In this document: positions 8,582 to 13,653 of the stretch, piece after piece
Layout of the letters: each line of letters opens with the position of its first letter
Numbering within the stretch: the stretch's first letter is position 1
Assembly: GCA_937890485.1 (NCBI GenBank)
Contig: CALBXN010000152.1
Coordinates: forward strand, 1 to 20,216
DNA length: 20,216 bases
Origin: an uncultured Treponema sp.
GTDB taxonomy: Bacteria; Spirochaetota; Spirochaetia; Treponematales; Treponemataceae
Reading direction: 5' to 3'
The notes under the pieces: generated by a model
The model's input: only the letters and a program-made list of their open reading frames with translations
Databases searched by the model: none
What the model was told of the DNA's origin: nothing
Translations under genes and position numbers: made by a program

Positions 8582-8619
8582 TAATTATCTCCATTATCTT
8601 GATAAAAACTACAAGTATA

Positions 8620-8648
8620 ATGATAAGTCTAGATTATTTTTTTTGCAA
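8620..8648 (-). promoter_or_regulatory. Putative promoter of the NhaC-like gene
   Basis: Reading leftward: TTGCAA (8643-8648), a 17-nt spacer and TATCAT (8620-8625). A start near 8613 would leave a leader of about 30 nt holding the GGAG ribosome binding site. Confidence 0.5.
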
Positions 8649-8662
8649 GGCTTATTTTATAT

Positions 8663-8875
8663 CTAATCTTCTTCGCGACTTTCTCTTAATACCTCTAGCA
8701 AAATTTCTTTTTTGATATTAGCTAGAGTTTTTATATTTTCAAATGGAGAAGTATAATTTTCTTCTGGTGTAATTTTAAAACAAGATCCATCTGAGCGAGT
8801 AACTAAAACACCTCCGTCTTTTTTAGATTTTTCTAAGGCGGTAGCAAAGTTTTGCCGTGCCTCTGAGTATGTCAT
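8663..8875 (-). CDS. Phd/YefM-type antitoxin
   Basis: A small protein of 70 residues whose N-terminal half, MTYSEARQNFATALEK then DGGVLVTRSDGSCFKITPE, fits the Phd/YefM fold that binds DNA as a dimer and neutralises a toxin through its C-terminal tail. The chosen ATG (8873-8875) shares its A with the TAA of the upstream toxin gene (TAATG), a classical translational coupling, and gives the usual family N-terminus. An in-frame GTG at 8884, preceded by a G-rich tract at good spacing, is the alternative and would add three residues. Unusually for this family the antitoxin is second in the operon. It probably represses the operon by binding the inverted repeat at 9272-9287 (inference). Confidence 0.82.
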   Translation of the reverse strand: MTYSEARQNFATALEKSKKDGGVLVTRSDGSCFKITPEENYTSPFENIKTLANIKKEILLEVLRESREED

Positions 8876-9264
8876 TACAAGCACTTTATCCCCCTTTTTA
8901 ATGCAGTAGATTTCATTTTTTCATCAAAAGTGAACAAAGGTTCAGATAATTGATTTGCAATGTTTAAATAATATGAATCATACGCATATGAATTTGATTC
9001 AGCTGCAATAACTACTGAATTTGCAATATCAGGTTCAATCAATCTAATTGGAATTTTGTAAAACTCATGTAAAACTAAAATTGCTTCTGAGGTTGTAAGC
9101 AAATTACGTTTTATAAGTTTACTTAATGCATTACCAATTTCAAATGGTAAACAAGTTGGAGATAATAGAATCTTTTTTTCTGTGGTTTTTACTACTAAGT
9201 TATTATCATCTTGATTTAATAAGAATGCCAAAATACAAGATGCATCAATTACAATACTATTCAT
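8875..9264 (-). CDS. PIN-domain (VapC-type) ribonuclease toxin
   Basis: A 129-residue single-domain PIN protein. The acidic residues expected for the metal-dependent RNase site are present: D7 in IVIDAS, E42 in FEIGNA, D96 in YDSYYL and D114 in FTFDEKM. VapC toxins cleave tRNA or rRNA when their antitoxin is degraded. The gene is first in a two-gene operon and its TAA overlaps the ATG of the Phd-type antitoxin. The promoter is close to consensus with the -10 box 6 nt before the ATG, so the toxin is probably translated from a leaderless message. An AbrB/RHH-type VapB is absent; the Phd partner with a PIN toxin is a known pairing. Confidence 0.87.
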   Translation of the reverse strand: MNSIVIDASCILAFLLNQDDNNLVVKTTEKKILLSPTCLPFEIGNALSKLIKRNLLTTSEAILVLHEFYKIPIRLIEPDIANSVVIAAESNSYAYDSYYLNIANQLSEPLFTFDEKMKSTALKRGIKCL

Positions 9265-9299
9265 ACTTTAATTGTACTATTGTACAAGTTAGTTGTCAA
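9265..9299 (-). promoter_or_regulatory. Toxin-antitoxin promoter with overlapping inverted-repeat operator
   Basis: Reading leftward: TTGACA (9294-9299), a 17-nt spacer, TACAAT (9271-9276), then 6 nt to the ATG at 9264. An inverted repeat TTGTAC-N4-GTACAA (9272-9287) covers most of the -10 box and part of the spacer, as expected of an operator for toxin-antitoxin autoregulation. No Shine-Dalgarno is present. Confidence 0.75.
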
Positions 9300-9323
9300 G
9301 GATTTTTTGCATATTTAAAAACA

Positions 9324-9361
9324 AAAAAGCAAAGTACAGTTTTTCGTGCACTTTGCTTTTT
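9324..9361 (-). terminator. Intrinsic terminator of the lipoprotein operon
   Basis: AAAAAGCAAAGT (9324-9335) and ACTTTGCTTTTT (9350-9361) form a perfect 12-bp stem around a 14-nt loop. On the minus strand it ends in a T-run and lies just downstream of the second lipoprotein gene, insulating it from the toxin-antitoxin operon. Confidence 0.85.
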
Positions 9362-9380
9362 GAAAAAATTTAACTGTATA

Positions 9381-9776
9381 TTAGTCTACTTTCTTATATT
9401 TTTTGAAGTCACTTCCATTTTTTAAGATTAATTCATCTTCTAGAATTACTACATCATAAAATTCGCCCTCTGGTTCATTTTCAAACTCTAAATAAAGTCT
9501 GTTGTCGTTACAATACCATGAACCAGTATATTCATATGTACTATCTTTATAACCATAGTCGATAAGTTCTGCAGGATAGTCGTATGTAGTTGTTGTTTTG
9601 AAAGTATCATCATCATTAAATTCATATGTATATGTAGCTGTGTAAGTGAAGTTGTCAACTAAGTCTTTTGTTACTGTTCGTGTCCATTTTGTACCTGCAA
9701 GTTGGCTTGAAAGTCCACAACCTACAAATAAAATCATTAAAGTTAATGCTAAAGATATAATCAATCCTTTTTTCAT
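9381..9776 (-). CDS. Small lipoprotein, paralogue B (distal gene of phase-variable operon)
   Basis: A 131-residue predicted lipoprotein. It has a signal peptide MKKGLIISLALTLMILFVGC with a lipobox ending at C20, followed by LSSQLAGTKW and a beta-rich body (alternating Thr/Tyr/Phe strands such as YTATYTYEF and FKTTTTYDY, then GSWYCNDNRLYLEF and a final DELILKNGSDFKKY). The pattern resembles small lipocalin-like lipoproteins in which a final ..LxLx.. strand pair closes the barrel, but no known family is claimed. It is clearly a paralogue of the gene just upstream: same signal peptide, same GTKW opening, same GxW(Y/F)C..D.L.LE motif. AGGAGG lies 7 nt before the ATG, and the gap to the upstream gene is 18 nt. 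Function unknown; probably surface or periplasm exposed. Confidence 0.82.
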   Translation of the reverse strand: MKKGLIISLALTLMILFVGCGLSSQLAGTKWTRTVTKDLVDNFTYTATYTYEFNDDDTFKTTTTYDYPAELIDYGYKDSTYEYTGSWYCNDNRLYLEFENEPEGEFYDVVILEDELILKNGSDFKKYKKVD

Positions 9777-9794
9777 ATTTATGCCTCCTAAAAA

Positions 9795-10160
9795 TTAATT
9801 TACTTTAGTAAGTTTTATAAAAAAACCACTATCTTCCACTGTTAAAATCATTTCATCTTTATTGATTTCAACTTCGTAGCAACCTTCATATGTTAAATCA
9901 TCTCCTTCCAAGAAGAGAATGTCATCTGCACAGAACCATTTTCCTTCTTCTGTGTAAGAATCTGATTCACCATTATATACGACTGTAGTTGTTACAAGTA
10001 AAGGACCACTTTCTTTTAGGTCAAATGTTACTGTTTCTGAATCATCATCTTCTACATATTTCATTTCCCATTTTGTACCTGCAAGTTGATTCTGAAGCCC
10101 ACAACCTACAAATAAAACCATCAATGCAATTGCTAAAGCAATAACAATTCCTTTTTTCAT
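9795..10160 (-). CDS. Small lipoprotein, paralogue A (first gene of phase-variable operon)
   Basis: A 121-residue predicted lipoprotein with signal peptide MKKGIVIALAIALMVLFVGC (lipid-anchored C20), then LQNQLAGTKWEMK and an acidic, beta-rich body with EGKWFCADDILFLEGDD and a final DEMILTVEDSGFFIKL. The ATG at 10160 has an excellent AGGAGGA site (10167-10173). The reading frame stays open upstream to a TTG at 10235, but that stretch is promoter DNA including the G-tract and is not coding. Paralogue B follows after 18 nt. The signal-peptide DNA of the two genes is nearly identical, pointing to a fairly recent tandem duplication. Expression should depend on the G-tract promoter. Function unknown. 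Confidence 0.85.
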   Translation of the reverse strand: MKKGIVIALAIALMVLFVGCGLQNQLAGTKWEMKYVEDDDSETVTFDLKESGPLLVTTTVVYNGESDSYTEEGKWFCADDILFLEGDDLTYEGCYEVEINKDEMILTVEDSGFFIKLTKVN

Positions 10161-10206
10161 AAAAAATCCTCCTGTGTTAGTTTTTTTTAGATTAAACACA
10201 ATTTCT

Positions 10207-10235
10207 ATTTTATCGCAATACCCCCCCCCTGTCAA
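10207..10235 (-). promoter_or_regulatory. Probable phase-variable promoter with a nine-G spacer tract
   Basis: Reading leftward: a perfect -35 TTGACA (10230-10235), immediately nine Gs (nine Cs on the plus strand, 10221-10229), eight more bases, then -10 TAAAAT (10207-10212). The spacer is exactly 17 nt, the sigma-70 optimum. Each slippage of the G-tract would change the spacer by one and so tune or silence the lipoprotein operon. Predicted start near 10200 with a 40-nt leader carrying AGGAGGA. Confidence 0.8.
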
Positions 10236-10314
10236 CTATGAAATTTTACTTTGTTTTTTCAAGGTTTTATCACTTGTAACTTTCTATAATATGTTCTATT
10301 CTATTGAAGAATTT

Positions 10315-10340
10315 AAAAATTTGCGTTGCAAATTTTTTTT
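10315..10340 (+). terminator. Terminator-like hairpin in the leader of the membrane protein gene
   Basis: AAAAATTTGC (10315-10324), loop GTT, GCAAATTTTT (10328-10337), then more Ts to 10340. The stem is perfect but AT-rich. It lies about 20 nt after a possible transcription start (TATAAT at 10285-10290) and so could act as an attenuator for the gene at 10482. Confidence 0.45.
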
Positions 10341-10384
10341 ACCTACTTTTTTATTTTAGAAATGAGTAACAAAGCCCGTAGACA

Positions 10385-10444
10385 AAAAATAGACAAGCGA
10401 AGCATTGCAAGCGTAGCGTAGCACTAGCGAGTTTGTCTATTTTT
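10385..10444. repeat. 60-bp inverted-repeat element
   Basis: The arms AAAAATAGACAA (10385-10396) and TTGTCTATTTTT (10433-10444) are perfect 12-bp complements, extended inward by one G-T and one C-G pair. The interior is strikingly GC-rich for this window, with short tandem AGC/GTAGC words. Composition unlike the surroundings suggests a small dispersed repeat (MITE or REP-like); it ends 37 nt before the ATG at 10482. Confidence 0.65.
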
Positions 10445-10481
10445 GGGCGAGAGGGATTTGTTTTCTCGATTGGAGTTTTTT

Positions 10482-11258
10482 ATGGCTGAAAAAAAACAAA
10501 AACGTATCGTTTCCGCTGATACAGGAAAGGATGTAACAAAAAAAGCTAGAACAAAAGTATCTGGAAAAGGTGCAACACCTACAGGAAGTACAGGTGGTTT
10601 AAGATTTGGAGCAATTTTTCTTTGGGTTCTTGCTATTGCTTGTGAAGTAATGGCTTTAATGGTTCTTTGGGGAAAAATTTCTATCGGTTCAATTCCAATG
10701 TTGTATTCATTGATTGGATTCCTTGTTCTTGATTTAATTTTTGTAGTTATTGGTTCACAACTTTGGAAAAAAGCAAATCACATCAAACCAGCTTCAGAAA
10801 AAAACAAGTTTACTTTCTGGCTCTGGAACAATCTTGGATTTATCGTTAGCGTAATCGCTTTTATGCCTATCATCATTCTTATTCTTGTAAACAAAGATGC
10901 TGATAAAAAAACAAAAGCAATCGCAACAGCAGTTGCAGTAGTAGCTTTGGCAGTTGGTGGTCTTACAGGAATCGATTGGAATCCAGTTTCACAAGAAGAT
11001 TTTATTGAAGCATCAGAAGATGTTTTCTGGACATCAGGTGGAACAAAATATCACACAAGTCAAGATTGTTCTTCATTAAACCGTTCAGAAGAATTAGTTT
11101 TAGGTTCTGTTGAACAAGCAACTGAAGCAGGAAAAACAGGCCTTTGTTCTTTCTGTGAAAAACGTGATGCAAAAGCTCTTGAAGGAGAAGAAAGCAACAC
11201 AATCAAACTTGAAGACATCGTTGATTCTATCGAAGAAGAACTTCCTATTGCAAACTAA
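10482..11258 (+). CDS. Membrane protein with C-terminal His/Cys metal-binding-like motif
   Basis: A 258-residue protein of unknown function. It has a basic, Lys/Thr/Gly-rich N-terminal tail (1-40), four likely membrane helices (about 42-62, 73-93, 118-137, 146-163), then a soluble domain with GGTKYHTSQDCSSL (H191, C196) and GLCSFCEK (C222, C225), ending in an acidic tail. The KYHxxxxCxxL...GxxxCxxC arrangement resembles the Ada-type zinc-binding module found as a tail in various secreted or membrane proteins. The ATG at 10482 (GGAG at 10472-10475) is preferred to the in-frame ATG at 10443, whose extra residues look non-coding. YchF follows after 22 nt, probably in the same transcript. No catalytic role can be assigned. 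Confidence 0.8.
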   Translation: MAEKKQKRIVSADTGKDVTKKARTKVSGKGATPTGSTGGLRFGAIFLWVLAIACEVMALMVLWGKISIGSIPMLYSLIGFLVLDLIFVVIGSQLWKKANHIKPASEKNKFTFWLWNNLGFIVSVIAFMPIIILILVNKDADKKTKAIATAVAVVALAVGGLTGIDWNPVSQEDFIEASEDVFWTSGGTKYHTSQDCSSLNRSEELVLGSVEQATEAGKTGLCSFCEKRDAKALEGEESNTIKLEDIVDSIEEELPIAN

Positions 11259-11280
11259 AGTTTAAGAGGCGTAAAATTTT

Positions 11281-12390
11281 ATGGCTATAAATTGTGGTAT
11301 CGTCGGTTTACCTAATGTTGGAAAATCAACAATTTTCTCAGCGTTAACAGCGGCTCCTGCAGAAGCTGCAAATTATCCTTTCTGTACAATAAATCCTAAT
11401 GTTGGAATTGTAGATTTACCTGATTCTAGATTAGATTTTCTTGTAAAAACTTTTGAACCTAAAAAACGCATTCCTGCCAGTGTTGAATTTGTTGATATTG
11501 CAGGACTTGTAAAAGGTGCATCAAAAGGTGAAGGACTTGGAAATCAATTTTTAGGACACATCCGTGAAGTTGGTGTTATTGCACAAGTTGTTAGATGTTT
11601 TGATAATGCTGATATCGTTCACGTAAACAATAAAATTGATCCAGCTGACGATATTGCAACAATTAATATGGAATTGGCTTTTGCAGATTTAGATACTGTT
11701 GAAAAACGTATGGAAAAAGCTCAACGAAATGCTCGTGTAATGGGAAAAGAAGAGCAAAAAAAATCTGCTGTAATTATGAGTGCTTTAGAAAAAATTAAAC
11801 CTTTGCTTGAAAATGGTGAAGGCGCTCGTAAGGCTGATTTAACAGATGATGAAAAACTTGCAATTTACGATTGTCATCTTATCACAATGAAACCACAACT
11901 TTATGTTTGTAATGTTGATGAAGATGGAATCAAAAACGGAAATCAATATATCGAAACTGTAAAGAAAATTGCAGCAGAAGAAGGTTCTGATGTTGTTGTA
12001 ATCTGTGGAAAATTTGAAGCAGAACTTGCTGACATGGAAAATCCAGAAGATCGCCTTGCTTTCTTAGAAGAATTAGGTTTGGAAGAATCTGGTTTATCAG
12101 TTTTAGCTAGAGCAGCATATCATCTTATGGGATTGAGAACTTTCTTTACAGCAGGAAGCGACGAATGTCGTGCCTGGACAATTCACGCAGGCGATACAGC
12201 TCCAAAGGCAGCTGGTGTTATCCATACTGATTTTGAAAAAGGATTTATTAAGGCAGAAACCTATTATTTTGAAGATTTAGTAAAATACGGAAGCGAATCC
12301 GAAATAAAAGCTGCTGGTCGCTACCGCATCGAAGGCAAGGAATATATCGTAGCTGACGGTGACGTAATGTTCTTTAAATTTAACGTTTAA
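11281..12390 (+). CDS. ychF: Redox-regulated ATPase / GTPase YchF (Obg family, OLA1-like)
   Basis: A 369-residue TRAFAC P-loop protein present in nearly all bacteria. It binds ribosomes and hydrolyses ATP rather than GTP in studied cases, and is linked to the oxidative stress response. Visible: the G1 loop GLPNVGKST (9-17), G2/G3 with DIAGLVKGASKGEGLGNQFL, the altered G4 NVDE, a coiled-coil insert (about 140-200) and the C-terminal TGS domain with DTAPKAAGVIHTDFEKGFIK and the invariant end DGDVMFFKFNV. Length is standard and all motifs are intact. AAGAGG lies 11 nt upstream of the ATG. A diverged copy of the last nine codons and stop is found 50 nt after the gene (12440-12469). Confidence 0.96.
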   Translation: MAINCGIVGLPNVGKSTIFSALTAAPAEAANYPFCTINPNVGIVDLPDSRLDFLVKTFEPKKRIPASVEFVDIAGLVKGASKGEGLGNQFLGHIREVGVIAQVVRCFDNADIVHVNNKIDPADDIATINMELAFADLDTVEKRMEKAQRNARVMGKEEQKKSAVIMSALEKIKPLLENGEGARKADLTDDEKLAIYDCHLITMKPQLYVCNVDEDGIKNGNQYIETVKKIAAEEGSDVVVICGKFEAELADMENPEDRLAFLEELGLEESGLSVLARAAYHLMGLRTFFTAGSDECRAWTIHAGDTAPKAAGVIHTDFEKGFIKAETYYFEDLVKYGSESEIKAAGRYRIEGKEYIVADGDVMFFKFNV

Positions 12391-12434
12391 TTCGCAAGTT
12401 TTGCTTGCAAAACTTGATAGTTTCCGAAGGAAAC
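12391..12434. repeat. Two tandem hairpins after ychF
   Basis: Hairpin 1: CAAGTTTTG (12395-12403), loop CTTG, CAAAACTTG (12408-12416), a perfect 9-bp stem. Hairpin 2: GTTTCC, loop GAA, GGAAAC (12420-12434). They follow directly on the ychF stop with no T-run, so they are not an ordinary terminator. They separate ychF from a displaced copy of its own 3' end and are probably part of an inserted repeat. Confidence 0.65.
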
Positions 12435-12439
12435 GCAGA

Positions 12440-12469
12440 GATGTGATGTTCTTTAAGTTCAATGTATAA
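12440..12469 (+). pseudogene. Displaced copy of the last nine codons and stop of ychF
   Basis: These 30 nt translate as DVMFFKFNV plus TAA, identical in protein to the last nine residues of ychF (12361-12390). At DNA level 24 of 30 positions match, and all six differences are synonymous third-codon positions. Homology stops just 5' of the Asp codon. The copy is in a different frame from ychF and has no start of its own, so it is a non-functional 3' relic of another ychF allele. Confidence 0.8.
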
Positions 12470-12488
12470 CAGATGTTTTGTAAGTCTG

Positions 12489-12553
12489 ATGTCATTCCGA
12501 ACTTGTTTCGGAATCTTTATACTGTAGATGCTGAATCAAGTTCAGCATGACAT
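12489..12553. repeat. 65-bp bipartite palindromic repeat
   Basis: The outer ends ATGTCAT and ATGACAT are inverted repeats. Inside are two hairpins with 8-bp stems and 5-nt loops: ATTCCGAA/TTCGGAAT (12494-12514) and ATGCTGAA/TTCAGCAT (12528-12548). The second half is nearly the reverse complement of the first, and its differences compensate within each stem; the loops (CTTGT, TCAAG) are also largely complementary. This is the structure of dispersed REP/MITE-like elements, probably present elsewhere in the genome. Confidence 0.75.
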
Positions 12554-12583
12554 AATTTTTTAGACATCAATGTTTTCCGAAGA

Positions 12584-12598
12584 AAATTCAATGTGTAA
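12584..12598 (+). other. Possible further relic of the ychF 3' end
   Basis: Fifteen nt reading AAATTCAATGTGTAA encode KFNV plus stop, as at the end of ychF, again differing only at three synonymous third positions. It is preceded by a TTCCGAAG-containing hairpin like the one before the first relic. At this length chance is not excluded. Confidence 0.35.
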
Positions 12599-12641
12599 GA
12601 AAAAAATGTAAAAAAAATTAATTTTTTTTTGCAAAAATTTC

Positions 12642-12660
12642 TTTAAAATTCAATTTTAAA
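12642..12660. promoter_or_regulatory. Perfect 19-bp palindrome before the EEP lipoprotein gene
   Basis: TTTAAAATT-C-AATTTTAAA, 14 nt before the ATG at 12675. It may be an operator or part of the promoter; the only -10-like word is AATAAT (12663-12668), 6 nt before the ATG. The AT-rich composition makes chance palindromes fairly likely. Confidence 0.35.
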
Positions 12661-12674
12661 CCAATAATAAAGGT

Positions 12675-13634
12675 ATGAGATACTTACTTTTATTATTGGT
12701 TTTATTTTTTTGTACAAGTTGCAAAGAAGCAGATGTTGAACCTGAAACAGAAACTACAACTGTCACTGTAGAAATTAAAATTGCAAGTTGGAATTTGCAA
12801 ACATTTTTTGATGCTGTAAAAGTTGGAACAGAGTATTCGGAATTTACATCAAAAAAATCTACTTGGTCTGAAGAAAAATACAAAGTTCGGCTTAATCGGC
12901 TTTGCGAAATTCTGGAATTAGCTGATGCTGATATTTTTATAATGCAGGAATTAGAAAATGAAGGAATTTTGTACGATATTATCAATAATTATCGATTGCA
13001 GGGTAGGCGAGATAAGGCATATCTTTACGGGGCTTTTATTGGCGAGAAAAATCAGGCTTTTGGATGTGGAGTACTTTCAAAAATTCCGCTGTATAATTTA
13101 AAAAGTCATCAAATTGACATTAAAACTGAAAATGAAGAACAGCCAGATATGCGTCCTTTAATGGAATTTTCACTTGATGAAGAAAATACAAAGCGAATTT
13201 TTGTTTGCCATTGGAAATCTAAATCTGGTGGCGAAAGTGAAACTGAACTTTGGCGAAATTATCAACAAAAACTTTTATCAAAGGTGATAAATTTTTCATC
13301 TTGTAATTTTGTAATTTGTGGTGACTTCAATAAAGACATAAATGATTTTGATATACAAAATGAAAAAGTAGTTCTAAAAAATGAAAATATAGAAATTTTG
13401 CTAAAATCTAGTTGGCTAACTTTTCCTCTGGAAGAAAGTGGCTCTTATTTTTATCAAAATAATTGGGAAAAAATTGATCATTTTTTTGTAAGCGAAAATT
13501 CTAAAATTAAAGAATTTTATACTATAAAAAATGGCCCAAATATCACTTCTGAAGGCACTCCATTTAGATATAATCTTTGGAATGGGCAAGGATATTCAGA
13601 CCATCTTCCTATAGTTTGTACTGTAATATTTTAA
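12675..13634 (+). CDS. Lipoprotein of the endonuclease/exonuclease/phosphatase family
   Basis: A 319-residue protein with an EEP (DNase I-like) fold. Conserved blocks: IASWNLQTFFD (first strand with the metal-proximal Asn), FIMQELEN (metal-binding Glu), VCHWKS (substrate His region), VICGDFNKD (Asp/Asn pair) and the C-terminal GYSDHLPI with the catalytic Asp-His. All active-site elements are present, so it should be an active phosphodiesterase or nuclease. The N-terminus MRYLLLLLVLFFCTSCKE is a short signal peptide with a loose lipobox (C16), typical of spirochaetal lipoproteins, placing the enzyme outside the cytoplasmic membrane: nucleic-acid scavenging or an extracellular phosphodiesterase. 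AAAGG ends only 1 nt before the ATG, a poor Shine-Dalgarno. The gene converges on mrp with a 19-nt gap. Confidence 0.87.
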   Translation: MRYLLLLLVLFFCTSCKEADVEPETETTTVTVEIKIASWNLQTFFDAVKVGTEYSEFTSKKSTWSEEKYKVRLNRLCEILELADADIFIMQELENEGILYDIINNYRLQGRRDKAYLYGAFIGEKNQAFGCGVLSKIPLYNLKSHQIDIKTENEEQPDMRPLMEFSLDEENTKRIFVCHWKSKSGGESETELWRNYQQKLLSKVINFSSCNFVICGDFNKDINDFDIQNEKVVLKNENIEILLKSSWLTFPLEESGSYFYQNNWEKIDHFFVSENSKIKEFYTIKNGPNITSEGTPFRYNLWNGQGYSDHLPIVCTVIF

Positions 13635-13653
13635 CAATGAATTTTGATAAAAT

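Larger units (their letters stand above)
10236..10481. other. Divergent intergenic region upstream of the membrane protein gene
   Basis: No gene is supported here. Contents: a TATAAT at 10285-10290 without a convincing -35, a 10-bp hairpin with T-tail (10315-10340) and a 60-bp inverted repeat (10385-10444). The rightward gene's ribosome binding site is GGAG at 10472-10475. Short ORFs across the region have no family features. Confidence 0.6.

Noticed and set aside
10161..10235. Upstream extension of lipoprotein A to a TTG at 10235, reading the G-tract as glycines
   Set aside because: The signal peptide starts at the ATG at 10160 with AGGAGGA in front; the extension is the promoter and would place non-signal residues before the lipobox.
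10291..10359. Short ORF of 22 codons starting next to TATAAT at 10285
   Set aside because: It reads through a hairpin, has no ribosome binding site, and transcription from that -10 box would start inside it.
10443..10481. Earlier ATG for the membrane protein gene
   Set aside because: The extra residues are not supported by any feature, and GGAG at 10472 fits the ATG at 10482.
12277..12985. Minus-strand ORFs over the end of ychF and the start of the EEP gene
   Set aside because: They lie antisense to genes with strong family motifs, and one runs through the repeat spacer; no ribosome binding site or recognisable domain.
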